DNA from: Rothia koreensis
GTDB taxonomy: Bacteria > Actinomycetota > Actinomycetes > Actinomycetales > Micrococcaceae
Assembly (NCBI RefSeq): GCF_004136575.1
Contig: NZ_NOIQ01000001.1
Location: 496,001 to 560,000, forward strand
DNA: 64,000 nt
Direction of reading: 5' to 3'
Of this stretch, positions 24,745 to 34,632 are shown one piece after another. Numbering within the stretch: the stretch's first letter is position 1; the number at the start of each line of letters is the position of its first letter. A model generated the notes under the pieces. It did not search any database. It saw only the letters and a list, made by a program, of their open reading frames with translations, and was not told the DNA's origin. The translations under genes were made by a program, and so were the position numbers.

Positions 24745-27486
24745 TCAGGCGTCGCCGCCGGCGGTACCGCTGGTACCGGCATTGACGTCGAACAGGTCGT
24801 ACTTGTCGATGGCCTTGGCGGGGATGTCGGCGTCGATCTCTCCGCGTTCCGCCAGCATCTCGAGGGCCCGCACCACCATGGAGTGGGCGTCGATGTGGAA
24901 GAACCGGCGTGCACCGGCACGCGTGTCGGAGAATCCGAACCCGTCGGCACCGAGCGTCGCGAACTCGTTCGGGAGGAACTGTCGGATCTGGTCGGGAACC
25001 TCGGACACGAAGTCGGAGGAAGCCACGATCGGTCCGACCGCTCCTTCCAGCTGCTGGGTCACGAAGGGAACGCGTGCGTCGTCCTTCGGGTTCAGCATCG
25101 ACGCGCGTTCGGCCTCGAGGCCGTCACGGCGCAACTCGTTCCAGGAGGTCACCGACCACACGTCGGCGGAAACCTTCCAATCCTTGGCGAGGAGTTCCTG
25201 GGCTTCGAGTGCCCAGGGAACGGCCACACCGGAGGCGAGCAACTGGGTCCGCGGCCCGTCGACCTCGGCGGGCTTGAGCAGGTAGATGCCCCGGACAATG
25301 CCCTCGACGTCGACGTCGGCCGGTTCTGCGGGCTGCACGACCGGCTCGTTGTACACCGTCAGGTAGTACATGACGTTGTGGTCCTCGTCGCCCGTGCCGT
25401 ACATGTGTTCCAGGCCGCGCTTGACGATGTGCGCGATCTCGTAGCCGTAGGCAGGATCGTAGTGACGCACGGCCGGGTTGGTCGCAGCGATAACGGGCGA
25501 GTGGCCGTCCATGTGCTGCAGGCCTTCGCCGGTCAGGGTGGTCCGCCCCGCCGTGGCGCCAATGATGAAACCACGGGAGAGCTGGTCGGCCGCTGCCCAG
25601 AAGGCGTCGCCCGTGCGCTGGAAACCGAACATCGAGTAGAAGATGTACACGGGCACCATCGGAATACCGTGTGTCGAGTAGGATGAACCCACGGCGGTGA
25701 ACGCCGCGGTCGCCCCGGACTCGTTGATGCCGACGTGCAGCAACTGCCCCTGGGCGGACTCCTTGTACGCGAGCATGAGCTCGCGGTCCACCGACAGGTA
25801 ATTCTGTCCGTTCGGGTTGTAGATCTTCGACGTCGGGAAGAACGAGTCCATTCCGAAGGTGCGTGCCTCGTCGGGAATGATCGGCACCACGTGCTTGCCG
25901 AATTCCTTCTCCCGCATCAGGTCCTTGAGCAGGCGCACGAACGCCATCGTGGTCGCGGCCATCTGCTTGCCGGAACCCTTCTTGGCGACCGAGTAGGCCT
26001 TCTCGGACGGGAGCACGAGTTCGCGCTGGGATCCATCCCGGTGGGGCACGAACCCGCCGAGCTCCTTGCGGCGCTCGAGCATGTACTTGATCTCGGGGGA
26101 GTCCTTGCCGGGGTGGTAGTAGGGAGCCCCGTAAAGATCCTTCTCGAGCTCTTCGTCGCTGATCGGGATGCGCAGGCGGTCGCGGAAGACCTTCAGGTCA
26201 TCGAGGGTCAGCTTCTTCATCTGGTGCGTCGCGTTGCGCCCCTCGAAGTGGCTGCCGAGGCCATACCCCTTGACGCCCTGGGCCAGGATGACGGTCGGGC
26301 GACCCTTGGTCTCCATGGCCTGCTTGTAGGCGGCGTAGACCTTGCGGTAGTCGTGGGCTCCGCGCTTGAGGGCCCAAATGTCCTCGTCGGACATGTCCGA
26401 GACCATTTCCTTGGTCTCGGGGGAGCGGCCGAAGAAGTGCTCGCGGATGAACCCGCCCGATTCGGCCTTGTAGGTCTGGTAATCGCCATCGAGCGTCTCG
26501 TTCATGATGCGAACGAGCTCGCCGTTCTCGTCCTTCTCAAGGAGCTGGTCCCACTCGCGGCCCCACAGGACCTTGATGACGTGCCAGCCGGCACCGCGGA
26601 AGAACGCCTCGAGTTCCTGAACAATCTTTCCGTTGCCGCGAACCGGCCCGTCCAGGCGCTGGAGATTGCAGTTGACCACGAAGGTCAGGTTGTCGAGCTT
26701 GTCGTTGGCGGCCAGCTGGAGCGCGCCGCGCGATTCGGGCTCGTCCATCTCGCCGTCGCCGAGGAACGCCCAGACGTGCTGCTGGCTCGTGTCCTTGATC
26801 CCGCGGTTGTGCAGATATTTGTTGAACTGTGCCTGGTGGATCGCGTTCAGAGGGCCGAGACCCATGGACACGGTCGGGAACTGCCAGAAGTCTTCCTTCG
26901 ACCGGGGGTGGGGATAGGAAGGAAGTCCGTTCTCACCCTTGGTCTTCTCCTGCCGGAAGCCGTCCAGTTGTTCTTCGGTCAGACGACCCTCGAGGTAGGC
27001 GCGGGCGTAATTGCCCGGTGAGGAATGGCCCTGGAAGTAGACCTGGTCGCCACCGCCCGGGTGATCCTGGCCGCGGAAGAAGTGGTTCAGGCCGACCTCG
27101 TACAGAGTGGCCACACCGGCGTAGCTGGAAATGTGGCCGCCGACGCCGATTTCCGGGCGCTGGGCGCGATGCACCATCACGGCGGCATTCCAGCGGAGCA
27201 GCGCACGGTAGCGACGCTCGATTTCCTCGTCGCCCGGGAACTCCGGTTCCTGGTCCACGGGGATGGTGTTGACGTAGTCCGTGGTGGTCACGGTCGGGAC
27301 CTGGATGCTCTTGGCACCTGCTCGCTGGAGGAGGCGTCGAATGATGAACTGTGCACGTTCCGTGCCCTGGGACTCGACCAAGGCATCGAATGCCTCGATC
27401 CATTCCGACGTCTCTTCGTGGTCCTGATCCGACAGGCCCAGGGTGAGGGCGCTGAGGATGTGGTCATTCGTCTCTGAGGGAGCCAC
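24745..27486 (-). CDS. aceE: Pyruvate dehydrogenase E1 component, homodimeric type
   Basis: AceE decarboxylates pyruvate with thiamine diphosphate and passes acetyl to E2, making acetyl-CoA. From GTG 27486 (AGAGG upstream) the protein has 913 residues, the usual length; the frame extends 26 codons further but without family similarity. Early signatures are [20 protein letters not shown] and [18 protein letters not shown]; the ThDP/Mg motif is [10 protein letters not shown]...[14 protein letters not shown]. Its position beside the FAS II genes links acetyl-CoA supply to lipid synthesis. Confidence 0.97.
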   Translation of the reverse strand: MAPSETNDHILSALTLGLSDQDHEETSEWIEAFDALVESQGTERAQFIIRRLLQRAGAKSIQVPTVTTTDYVNTIPVDQEPEFPGDEEIERRYRALLRWNAAVMVHRAQRPEIGVGGHISSYAGVATLYEVGLNHFFRGQDHPGGGDQVYFQGHSSPGNYARAYLEGRLTEEQLDGFRQEKTKGENGLPSYPHPRSKEDFWQFPTVSMGLGPLNAIHQAQFNKYLHNRGIKDTSQQHVWAFLGDGEMDEPESRGALQLAANDKLDNLTFVVNCNLQRLDGPVRGNGKIVQELEAFFRGAGWHVIKVLWGREWDQLLEKDENGELVRIMNETLDGDYQTYKAESGGFIREHFFGRSPETKEMVSDMSDEDIWALKRGAHDYRKVYAAYKQAMETKGRPTVILAQGVKGYGLGSHFEGRNATHQMKKLTLDDLKVFRDRLRIPISDEELEKDLYGAPYYHPGKDSPEIKYMLERRKELGGFVPHRDGSQRELVLPSEKAYSVAKKGSGKQMAATTMAFVRLLKDLMREKEFGKHVVPIIPDEARTFGMDSFFPTSKIYNPNGQNYLSVDRELMLAYKESAQGQLLHVGINESGATAAFTAVGSSYSTHGIPMVPVYIFYSMFGFQRTGDAFWAAADQLSRGFIIGATAGRTTLTGEGLQHMDGHSPVIAATNPAVRHYDPAYGYEIAHIVKRGLEHMYGTGDEDHNVMYYLTVYNEPVVQPAEPADVDVEGIVRGIYLLKPAEVDGPRTQLLASGVAVPWALEAQELLAKDWKVSADVWSVTSWNELRRDGLEAERASMLNPKDDARVPFVTQQLEGAVGPIVASSDFVSEVPDQIRQFLPNEFATLGADGFGFSDTRAGARRFFHIDAHSMVVRALEMLAERGEIDADIPAKAIDKYDLFDVNAGTSGTAGGDA

Positions 27487-27835
27487 GTTGAACCTCTCTT
27501 TGTCGATGTGAGGAGAAAGCTCACATCCCGGAAGGGATGATAACGGCAGGCACACTCGACCCACCTGGGCTTTGCTCCTATGGTGTCACACCTCGCCGAA
27601 TGACAATGACTCCTGACCGGATTCCGGACCGGGCTCCCGGCGTCGTGGAGGCTCCGATCCGCATGGAATGAGGGTTTTTTGCGTCGGACAGTGTTCGGGA
27701 TCACGCACGCCTACCGAGTACTTGATAGTGTGGGCAATCCAGTGTTGGCTTGGTGTCAACACCATTGCGGTGTACCCATCGCAATGCTCGGTGCGGAGGA
27801 TGTCCGGACCGATCCGATATTCAGGAGGAAAATAC
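27487..27835. other. Divergent intergenic region aceE / DUF3052
   Basis: This 349-base gap must hold the promoters of both divergent genes. Apart from the palindrome at 27751-27764 I see no gene, tRNA or clear consensus promoter in it. Confidence 0.6.
27751..27764. promoter_or_regulatory. Operator-like palindrome upstream of DUF3052
   Basis: TGGTGT-CA-ACACCA is a perfect 6+6 inverted repeat 72 bases before the DUF3052 start. A dimeric repressor could bind it. No known regulator consensus was matched. Confidence 0.35.
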
Positions 27836-28249
27836 GTGAGCGAGACCAAGACCGCCGGCGATCGCCCGGCTGTCCTGCTTGGTTTCAAGGATGGGGATCT
27901 CATCCAAGAGTTCGGCTATGACGACGACGTCGACTTCGCCCTGAGGGACGATCTCGAGGACGTCACCGGTTCCGAACTCCTCGACGAAGAAGACCAGGAA
28001 GTCGTGGATGCCGTTCTCTTCTGGTGGAGGGAAGGCGAAGGTGATCTGGTGGACGCCCTCGTCGACTCACTGACCACCCTGGACGAGGGCGGCGTGGTCT
28101 GGGTGATGACACCCAAGGCGGGGCGTGACGGACACGTGGCGCCCGCCGACATTCAGGAAGCTGCGCCGACCGCCGGCCTCAAGCTCACGACGAGTGCGCA
28201 GGTCAGTGAAGAATGGTCGGCCACGCGTCTGGTGACGACTCGTTTCTGA
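27836..28249 (+). CDS. DUF3052 family protein
   Basis: This is a short actinobacterial protein of unknown function, 137 residues from GTG 27836 behind AGGAGGAAAA. It begins ETKTAGDRPAVLLGFKDGDL, has an acidic centre (GSELLDEEDQEVVDAVLFWW) and a conserved VVWVMTPKAGRDGHVAPADI motif near the C-terminus. No membrane segment or catalytic pattern is visible. It is divergent from aceE. Confidence 0.85.
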   Translation: MSETKTAGDRPAVLLGFKDGDLIQEFGYDDDVDFALRDDLEDVTGSELLDEEDQEVVDAVLFWWREGEGDLVDALVDSLTTLDEGGVVWVMTPKAGRDGHVAPADIQEAAPTAGLKLTTSAQVSEEWSATRLVTTRF

Positions 28250-28379
28250 CGCCGACATGGTGTGTCGAAAGACACTGTCTGGACGGGGCCTCTCAAGTTT
28301 GGGCCTCTGTTCAGCTCATGTACTGTAATCAATCAGATCGGGTGCTGGCCGCTGTGCAAGCGGCCCACTCGGTTGTCAA

Positions 28380-28455
28380 GGGTCTTTAGCTCAGCTGGTA
28401 GAGCGCCACGTTTACACCGTGGATGTCATCGGTTCGATCCCGGTAGGACCCACCA
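28380..28455 (+). tRNA. tRNA-Val (anticodon TAC)
   Basis: The 76-base cloverleaf has acceptor arms GGGTCTT/AGGACCC, D arm GCTC...GAGC, anticodon stem CCACG/CGTGG with loop TTTACAC (anticodon TAC, Val codon GTA), T loop TTCGATC and an encoded CCA. It stands alone between DUF3052 and gnd. Confidence 0.97.
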
Positions 28456-28653
28456 CAGAATCGGCCGGACCCCACCTCAGGGGTTCGGCCGTTGCTCGTT
28501 CAACGCGCTGGTCGCGTCGCATGGGGGTTGGGCCCTGGAATGGGGCGCTGCGTCGTCGTCATCTGGGGTCGATCTGTCCGCCAGAGGCGATACCCTCCAG
28601 ATTTTTGGGAGTGCCCCTGCTCGTCGGACCGGTATTGCGCGTAATCTGGGCTC

Positions 28654-30183
28654 ATGGCAGTTGATAGCACTTCTCCCCAAAATTCCGAGGCACAATCAGG
28701 CAAGGCGCAGATCGGTGTCACCGGCCTGGCGGTCATGGGCGCAAATCTGGCGCGCAATCTGGCGCGGAACGGGTACACGGTCGCATTGCACAATCGCACC
28801 ATTGCGAAGACCGACGAACTGTTGGACAAGCATGGCGGCGACGGAGACTTCATCCGTACCGAGACCCTCCAGGACCTGGTCGACTCCCTGGAGCGCCCGC
28901 GGCGCATCCTGGTCATGGTCAAGGCCGGAGCGCCCGTGGATGCCGTGATCGAGAACCTGATCCCGTTGCTGGACACCGACGACATCATCATCGACGGCGG
29001 CAACTCCTACTTCAAGGACACGATCCGCCGCGAGAAGGAGTGCGCCGAGCACGGGCTCCACTTCGTCGGCGTCGGCGTCTCCGGTGGCGAGGAAGGTGCG
29101 CTCAACGGCCCCTCGATCATGCCGGGCGGATCCAAGCAGTCCTACAAGTCTCTCGGCCCGATGCTCGAAAAGATCTCGGCGAAAGCCGACGACGGCGCCC
29201 CGTGCTGCGCCTGGATCGATACCGACGGCGCCGGTCACTTCGTCAAGATGGTTCACAACGGCATCGAGTACGCGGACATGCAGGTGATCGGTGAAGCCTT
29301 TGATCTGCTTCGTTCCGTGGCCGGGATCGAGCCCCAGGACCAGGCCGAGGTCTTCCGGACGTGGAATACCACCGACCTGAACTCCTACCTGATCGAGATC
29401 ACCAGCGAAGTCCTTTCCCAGACGGACGGCAAGACCGGAAAACCACTGGTCGACGTGATCGTGGACCAAGCCGGTCAGAAGGGAACGGGGCGCTGGACGG
29501 TCCAGTCCGCATTGGACCTCGGGTCCCCGGTTTCTGCGATTGCGGAGTCCGTCTTTGCCCGTGCGTTGTCCTCCTCGAATCCCGAGGCGCGCGAGGAAGC
29601 TCAGCAGAATCTTCCCGCGGGGCTGATCTCGACGACGGGCGTCGCACAGGGAGATCCCGAGTTCGTCGAGGACGTGCGCAGGGCCTTGTACGCATCCAAG
29701 CTGGTCTCCTACGCCCAGGGCCTGGACATGCTCTCCGCCGCGGGCGAGGAATTCGGATGGAGCCTGGACCTGGACGTCATCGCGTCGCTGTGGCGCAATG
29801 GCTGCATCATCCGGGCGGAGCTTCTCGGCGAAATCATGGAGGCCTACAAGGGCGACAACGCGCCGGTCAACATGCTTCTCGCGCCGGGTTTCCAGAGCAT
29901 CCTCCAAGACCTGGTCCCCTCGTGGCGCCGCGTGGTCAGCAAGGCGACCGCTCTGGGCGTTCCGGTGCCGGTCTTCTCCTCGGCACTGTCCTACTACGAC
30001 GGGTTGCGTCGCGACCGTCTGCCGGCCGCACTGATCCAGGGGCAACGCGACTTCTTCGGCGCCCACACGTATCAGCGCGTGGACGAGGACGGCACGTTCC
30101 ACACTCTGTGGTCCGAGGACCGCTCCGAGGTCAACAGTGCTGGTGAAAAGGCCCCCGCTCCCGTGGACAGGGAAACCAAGTAA
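28654..30183 (+). CDS. gnd: 6-phosphogluconate dehydrogenase, NADP-dependent
   Basis: This enzyme makes ribulose 5-phosphate, CO2 and NADPH in the pentose phosphate pathway. It has 509 residues from ATG 28654. The N-terminal Rossmann fold has GVTGLAVMGANLARNLARNG; substrate and catalytic motifs are IIIDGGNSYFKDTIRRE, VGVGVSGGEEGALNGPSIMP and HFVKMVHNGIEYADMQVIGE (catalytic Lys). The helical C-terminal domain ends with AQRDFFGAHTYQRVD-type sequence. The length fits the long, dimeric GndA-type enzyme. Confidence 0.97.
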   Translation: MAVDSTSPQNSEAQSGKAQIGVTGLAVMGANLARNLARNGYTVALHNRTIAKTDELLDKHGGDGDFIRTETLQDLVDSLERPRRILVMVKAGAPVDAVIENLIPLLDTDDIIIDGGNSYFKDTIRREKECAEHGLHFVGVGVSGGEEGALNGPSIMPGGSKQSYKSLGPMLEKISAKADDGAPCCAWIDTDGAGHFVKMVHNGIEYADMQVIGEAFDLLRSVAGIEPQDQAEVFRTWNTTDLNSYLIEITSEVLSQTDGKTGKPLVDVIVDQAGQKGTGRWTVQSALDLGSPVSAIAESVFARALSSSNPEAREEAQQNLPAGLISTTGVAQGDPEFVEDVRRALYASKLVSYAQGLDMLSAAGEEFGWSLDLDVIASLWRNGCIIRAELLGEIMEAYKGDNAPVNMLLAPGFQSILQDLVPSWRRVVSKATALGVPVPVFSSALSYYDGLRRDRLPAALIQGQRDFFGAHTYQRVDEDGTFHTLWSEDRSEVNSAGEKAPAPVDRETK

Positions 30184-30193
30184 CCCTACAGGT

Positions 30194-30243
30194 CAACGAC
30201 GTCGCCCGCTCGCCTTCTTGACGGCGAGCGGGCGACGTCGTTG
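30194..30243. terminator. Strong terminator between gnd and cysE
   Basis: CAACGACGTCGCCCGCTCGCC (split here as a 21-base arm at 30194-30214) is exactly complementary to 30223-30243, with an 8-base loop. It separates two convergent genes and probably works in both directions. Confidence 0.9.
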
Positions 30244-30384
30244 TGCCAGAGATGCTCAGTGGCTGAGGCGCCACGCCCCGCGCTCGGGCCACCGGACCAG
30301 GCGGTTCACCCGTACGACGCGTTGAACCCGGCCGTGGGGCAGAGGGCTCCCCTCAAGCCACGAGCCGGTATCAGACCCGTACCC

Positions 30385-30969
30385 TCAGATCCACATGGCC
30401 GGGTCGATGTACGTCACGGGGTCAACCAGGGGTTTCTTCTTCTCCGGGGTTCGCGGACGAGCCTCCGCGGGGATGCCCGTGACGATGGAGGAAGCGGGGG
30501 CATCGTGCACCACGACGGCGTTGGCCCCGACGGCCGAATCCTCACCGATCGTAATGGGGCCGAGAATCTTCGCACCCGCGCCAACCGTCACACGGTGCCC
30601 GAGCGTCGGATGCCTCTTGACCTTCTCCAGGGAACGCCCCCCGAGGGTCACTCCGTGGTACAGCATGACGTCGTCGCCGATTTCGGTGGTCTCTCCGATC
30701 ACGATGCCCATACCGTGGTCGATGAAGAAGCGACGCCCGATGGTCGCACCCGGGTGAATCTCGACGCCGGTCAACCAGCGCGTCACCTGGGACAGAGACC
30801 TGGCCACGGTGCGCAGTCCCTCCGTCTGCCACAAGCGGTGGGTGAGCCGGTGGACCCAGATGGCGTGCAGTCCGGAGTAGTTGAGGATGATCTCGAGGTC
30901 GCCCCGGGCGGCCGGATCGTGGGTGCGGGCTGTGGTCAGGTCTTCCCTGAGACGGCTGAGAAAACTCAC
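30385..30969 (-). CDS. cysE: Serine O-acetyltransferase
   Basis: CysE makes O-acetylserine from serine and acetyl-CoA, the first step of cysteine synthesis. The 194-residue protein lacks the long N-terminal helical domain of the enterobacterial enzyme, as in many Gram-positives. The left-handed beta-helix is clear: [40 protein letters not shown] and [20 protein letters not shown]. The start is GTG. cysK lies just upstream in the same direction, so both steps are probably co-regulated. Confidence 0.96.
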   Translation of the reverse strand: MSFLSRLREDLTTARTHDPAARGDLEIILNYSGLHAIWVHRLTHRLWQTEGLRTVARSLSQVTRWLTGVEIHPGATIGRRFFIDHGMGIVIGETTEIGDDVMLYHGVTLGGRSLEKVKRHPTLGHRVTVGAGAKILGPITIGEDSAVGANAVVVHDAPASSIVTGIPAEARPRTPEKKKPLVDPVTYIDPAMWI

Positions 30970-31124
30970 GGTGTCGCTTTCATCGTGCGTGGGTGAAGTG
31001 GGGCAGGGTGCGGCTTTCCCGGTCGCCGGAGGGGGCGTCCGACGAGCAGGCTGTTCACTGTTGGTGCAACCTCGGAACGGTGGGCGCTATTCCCGGGTGT
31101 ACGTGCGGTGGATCCCACGCACGT

Positions 31125-31152
31125 GTGCCCACACGATTTCTCGTGCGGGCAC
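31125..31152 (-). terminator. Hairpin between cysK and cysE
   Basis: GTGCCCGCACGA and TCGTGTGGGCAC (on the - strand) pair with one mismatch around a short loop, 28 bases after the cysK stop. It may attenuate transcription into cysE. Confidence 0.5.
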
Positions 31153-31179
31153 AAGCAGCGTTTCCGGGGCGGTGTGGCG

Positions 31180-32115
31180 TCAGCCGCGGATGTCCTCGTA
31201 GAGAACGGTCGAGATGTACCGTTCGGCGAAGTCGCAAACGACCGTCACGATCAGTTTGCCCTCGTTCTCGGACTTCTTCGCCTCCTCGAGAGCGGCCCAC
31301 ACGTTGGCTCCGGACGAGATGCCGCCGAGGATTCCTTCCTTGGCGCCCAGTTCACGGGCAACCCGGACGGCGTCGTCCAGGTTGACGTCGGTCACCGAGT
31401 CGTAGATCTCCTGGTCCAGCGTATCGGGAAGGAAATTCGCCCCGAGGCCCTGGATCTTGTGCGGGCCGGCCTTGCCTTCGGTCAGCAGCGGCGAGTCGGA
31501 GGGTTCCACGGCGACGATTCTGACGCCGGGCTTCTGCTCCTTGAGGTACTTTCCGGCTCCGGAGATGGTTCCGCCGGTTCCGATGCCGGCAACGAAGAGG
31601 TCGACGTCGCCGTCGGTGGCGTCCCAGATCTCGGGTCCGGTGGTGTCGTAGTGGACCTGGGGGTTCGCCTCGTTCTCGAACTGGCGGGCGAGAACGGCAT
31701 TGTCGGAGTTCTCGACGATCTCGGCCGCCTTGTCGACGGCGCCACGCATACCTTCGGCGCCCGGGGTCAGCACGATCTCCGCACCGTAGGCACGCAACAT
31801 CACGCGACGTTCGGTCGACATGGTCTCCGGCATGGTCAGAACGACCTTGTAACCGCGTGCCGCGCCGACCATGGCCAGGGCGATACCGGTGTTGCCCGAA
31901 GTTCCCTCGACGATGGTCCCTCCCGGACGAAGCTGCCCGGACTTCTCGGCCGCGTCGACAATCGCCTTGCCGATACGGTCCTTGACGGAGTTGGCGGGAT
32001 TGTAGAACTCGAGCTTGACGGCCACGTTGCCCGGAAGGTCCTTGTCCAGTTGGTTGAGCCTGACCAGAGGGGTCGCCCCAATGGCCTCGGTGACGTTGTC
32101 GAGGATTTTAGCCAT
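31180..32115 (-). CDS. cysK: Cysteine synthase (O-acetylserine sulfhydrylase)
   Basis: CysK makes cysteine from O-acetylserine and sulfide with PLP. It has 311 residues. The PLP Lys is in YNPANSVKDRIGKAIVD, the substrate loop is EGTSGNTGIALAMV, the PLP phosphate loop GIGTGGTISGAGKYLKE, and the C-terminal GISSGANVWAALE is conserved. It precedes cysE on the - strand with a 210-base gap containing a hairpin. Confidence 0.97.
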   Translation of the reverse strand: MAKILDNVTEAIGATPLVRLNQLDKDLPGNVAVKLEFYNPANSVKDRIGKAIVDAAEKSGQLRPGGTIVEGTSGNTGIALAMVGAARGYKVVLTMPETMSTERRVMLRAYGAEIVLTPGAEGMRGAVDKAAEIVENSDNAVLARQFENEANPQVHYDTTGPEIWDATDGDVDLFVAGIGTGGTISGAGKYLKEQKPGVRIVAVEPSDSPLLTEGKAGPHKIQGLGANFLPDTLDQEIYDSVTDVNLDDAVRVARELGAKEGILGGISSGANVWAALEEAKKSENEGKLIVTVVCDFAERYISTVLYEDIRG

Positions 32116-32199
32116 GGTGTCGCCTTTCTAGAGCTGAGTAAACGGCGGAATCGGGCGTTCCAACCCGTTCTGCCACTACGGTAGTCCGCGAGAGCCTGG

Positions 32200-32736
32200 T
32201 CAGGTGTCCCTGAGCCACATCTTGTAATATTCCCGGGCCTTGCGGAGTTTGGGGTCGATGATCACTTGGCAGTACCCGTTGTAAGGGTTCCGCTGTTCGA
32301 AGTCCTGGTGAATGTCCTCGGCAGGGTAGAACGTTCCGAGGGGTTCAAGGGTCGTGACAATGGGCTTGTCGAACATGGCCTGGGCCCGTTCGATCTGTGC
32401 GCGGAAGAATTCTTTCTCTTCCTCGTTGCTGTAGAACAGCGCCGAACGGTACTGGGTGCCGACGTCGTACCCCTGACGGTTGAGGCTCGTCGGGTCGTGA
32501 GTCGTGAAGAACATGTCCATGATGACGTCTTCGGGGACCACGGTTTCGTCGAAGCGGACTCGTATGGCCTCAGCATGCCCGGTCTCGCCGGTGCACACGG
32601 ACTCGTACGTGGGCTCGAAGGTGTTGCCACCCGTATACCCGCAGACGGAGGATTCCACGCCGCGAGTTCGTTGGTAGACAGCGTCCAGGCACCAGAAGCA
32701 TCCGGCGGCTACGGTGAATTCTTTCATGGGCCCCAT
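32200..32736 (-). CDS. msrA: Peptide methionine sulfoxide reductase A
   Basis: MsrA repairs oxidised methionine (S-sulfoxide) in proteins. The protein has 178 residues from ATG 32736; a second ATG at 32727 is equally plausible. The catalytic Cys is in VAAGCFWCLDAVYQ; further conserved parts are GVESSVCGYTGG, YESVCTGETGHAEAI, FFTTHDPTSLNRQG, DVGTQYRSALFY and EDIHQDFEQRNP. Cysteine supply genes lie next to it, but a functional link is only inferred. Confidence 0.96.
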   Translation of the reverse strand: MGPMKEFTVAAGCFWCLDAVYQRTRGVESSVCGYTGGNTFEPTYESVCTGETGHAEAIRVRFDETVVPEDVIMDMFFTTHDPTSLNRQGYDVGTQYRSALFYSNEEEKEFFRAQIERAQAMFDKPIVTTLEPLGTFYPAEDIHQDFEQRNPYNGYCQVIIDPKLRKAREYYKMWLRDT

Positions 32737-32846
32737 TGTGGTCCCGGCGGAGCGTCTTCGTCATGGTCTTTCGCTGTTGGGGGAGCCCCTTCCAAGCCGG
32801 GCCCTGCCGCGTCCGGCGGGTGCCTGGAGCGCCGCAACCCACGTCC

Positions 32847-32852
32847 TAGACT
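32847..32852 (+). promoter_or_regulatory. Probable -10 of a leaderless nif3-family transcript
   Basis: TAGACT ends six bases before the ATG at 32859, so transcription would start at or next to the start codon. There is no ribosome-binding site. No clear -35 is seen. Confidence 0.4.
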
Positions 32853-32858
32853 GGGTGC

Positions 32859-33752
32859 ATGACTACTCCCAGCTTGAACGACGTCGTCCGTTCGGCCCAC
32901 GAATTGTGGCCGGTTGCCCTGGCCGAACCGTGGGATGCGAGCGGCCTCGTCTGCGGCCGAGGGGATCAGCCGGTTCGGAGGATTCTGTTCGCGGTCGACG
33001 CCGTACAGGCTACGGCGCGCGAGGCGGTGGAATCGGAGTGCCAATTGCTTCTCACTCATCACCCTCTCCTGCTCAGGGGAGCGAAATTCCTGCCGACCTC
33101 GAACGACAAGGGCGCGGTGGTGCACACGCTCATCGAGAACGGCTGCGGTCTCTTGGCATCGCACACGAACGCGGACAGCATGATCGGTGGAGTATCGGAT
33201 GCACTCATGGGTGCGTGCGGCATCACGGAATCCGTGCCCCTCGGGGATGCTGAGGCTTTTACAGGAATCGGCCGCGTCGGGGACCTCGCCGAAGAGATCA
33301 CTCTGGAGGAGCTGGCACAGCGCCTGGCCACGGCTCTTGTGCCCACGGCGGGCGGTCTGCGAATCGCCGGGCCCAAGGAGGGAACCGTCAAGCGCGTGGC
33401 GGTGTGCGGAGGAGCCGGTGATTCTCTGTTCGATGATGTTCGGGCTTCCCGGGCCGACGTGTTCGTGACGGCCGATCTGCGCCATCATCCGGCGTCCGAG
33501 GCACGGGAGCGGGCGCTGCTCGACGGCGGCACGCCGTACTTGATCGATTGCTCCCACTTCGCGAGCGAGGAACTGTGGTTGGCGTCCGGGGCCAAGATGC
33601 TCAGAGACCATCTGGCTGCCCGTGGCTTCGAGGTCGAGACCCTTCTGAGCAGCCTGAATACCGACCCCTGGGACTTCCGGGTCTCCACGGGTGAGGCACC
33701 CGCATCGGCGTCGACCGCTCCGGAAGGCGACGGATACGCCCGCGACCTGTGA
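32859..33752 (+). CDS. Nif3-like dinuclear metal centre protein (DUF34/NIF3)
   Basis: This widespread family has a dinuclear metal site and an unclear role (GTP cyclohydrolase-like activity has been reported for some members). The protein has 297 residues. Metal ligands are expected in CQLLLTHHPLLLRGAKFL, LLASHTNADSMIGG and, at the C-terminus, LIDCSHFASEELWL. The start MTTPSLNDVVRSAHELWPVA and EPWDASGLVCG are typical. It probably has a leaderless mRNA. Confidence 0.92.
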   Translation: MTTPSLNDVVRSAHELWPVALAEPWDASGLVCGRGDQPVRRILFAVDAVQATAREAVESECQLLLTHHPLLLRGAKFLPTSNDKGAVVHTLIENGCGLLASHTNADSMIGGVSDALMGACGITESVPLGDAEAFTGIGRVGDLAEEITLEELAQRLATALVPTAGGLRIAGPKEGTVKRVAVCGGAGDSLFDDVRASRADVFVTADLRHHPASEARERALLDGGTPYLIDCSHFASEELWLASGAKMLRDHLAARGFEVETLLSSLNTDPWDFRVSTGEAPASASTAPEGDGYARDL

Positions 33753-33791
33753 GAGTCTTCCACTCGCCCCGGACGAGCGGGTGGGAGACTC
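33753..33791. terminator. Hairpin between convergent nif3-family and lipoprotein genes
   Basis: GAGTCTTCCACTCGC pairs with GCGGGTGGGAGACTC with G-T wobbles, a few bases after one stop and before the other. Confidence 0.6.
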
Positions 33792-33798
33792 ATTGCGC

Positions 33799-34413
33799 CT
33801 ACTCGATGCGGATGCCGTACTCCATGAAGCAGTACTGAATCTGGCCGGACGGGGCCGTTTCTGGGTCTGCTGCCTTGCACCGTTCGATGTCCTGTTCGTT
33901 GCTGCGCACCTCGGCCTGATCGTCAGGGGTCCCGTAGCTTTCTGGGTTCATGGGGTCGGCACCGCCGGCCCAGTCTCCGAGCTGGTTGGCCGAGCAGTAC
34001 CGGACGAGTTCGTTGTGCAACGCCTCGCTGTATGGAGCGGCTGAATCATTCCAGACGTCGGAGATGCAACCGCCACCATTGTGCAAGTACTGGGCCAGCT
34101 GCGGAGAGGCCCCCGCGGCGTCAGCTCCGGGTTGTGCAGAGTCGTCGGCAGGTTGTTGCGAGGGCTCGGCAGAGGGCACCGAGTTTTCCGTGGGCCCGTC
34201 GGAGGACGTCTCGTCGGGGGCGTCGGACGATGACGTACTCGGGGACCCGGTGGGTGCAACGCTGGGCGATGAGGACGAAGGGGCTGCTGTGGAGCTCGAT
34301 GTCGACGGGCTGGGGCTGCTCGAGGACGACGAATCCGAGGAATCGTCTCCCTGCGAGCATCCCGCAAGCGCGAGGCCAGCCATGGCAACGACGGGCAGGA
34401 CTTTGAATTTCAC
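33799..34413 (-). CDS. Ser/Pro-rich secreted lipoprotein, unknown function
   Basis: I do not recognise the family. The 204-residue protein starts at GTG 34413 behind CAGGAGA. The signal peptide KVLPVVAMAGLALAGC has a lipobox (LAGC, Cys 19), so it is a lipoprotein on the outer membrane face. About 90 low-complexity residues (Ser, Pro, Thr, Asp) form a flexible stalk, followed by a small C-terminal domain with four Cys residues (GGGCISDVWNDSAAPY, VRYCSANQLGDW, IERCKAADPE, QYCFMEYGIR) that probably form two disulfides. Confidence 0.8.
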   Translation of the reverse strand: MKFKVLPVVAMAGLALAGCSQGDDSSDSSSSSSPSPSTSSSTAAPSSSSPSVAPTGSPSTSSSDAPDETSSDGPTENSVPSAEPSQQPADDSAQPGADAAGASPQLAQYLHNGGGCISDVWNDSAAPYSEALHNELVRYCSANQLGDWAGGADPMNPESYGTPDDQAEVRSNEQDIERCKAADPETAPSGQIQYCFMEYGIRIE

Positions 34414-34632
34414 GTGGTTCTCCTGTGGTTCTGGGATGTACTGGTGAGTATACGGTAGCTGCACCTCGACAACGGTCGGATGAGCGTCCGGGCTCGGAGG
34501 GCGGCGGGAGGGGAGAGGGCAGTGGGCGCCGACGAGTGCAGCCGAATCGACTGGATGAAGCCATTCGAACCAGGCGCAAGTCCGCCTGCATTCCTGTCAT
34601 GGAGCCGACGTGGTCCGGTTTCTGTGGGATGA

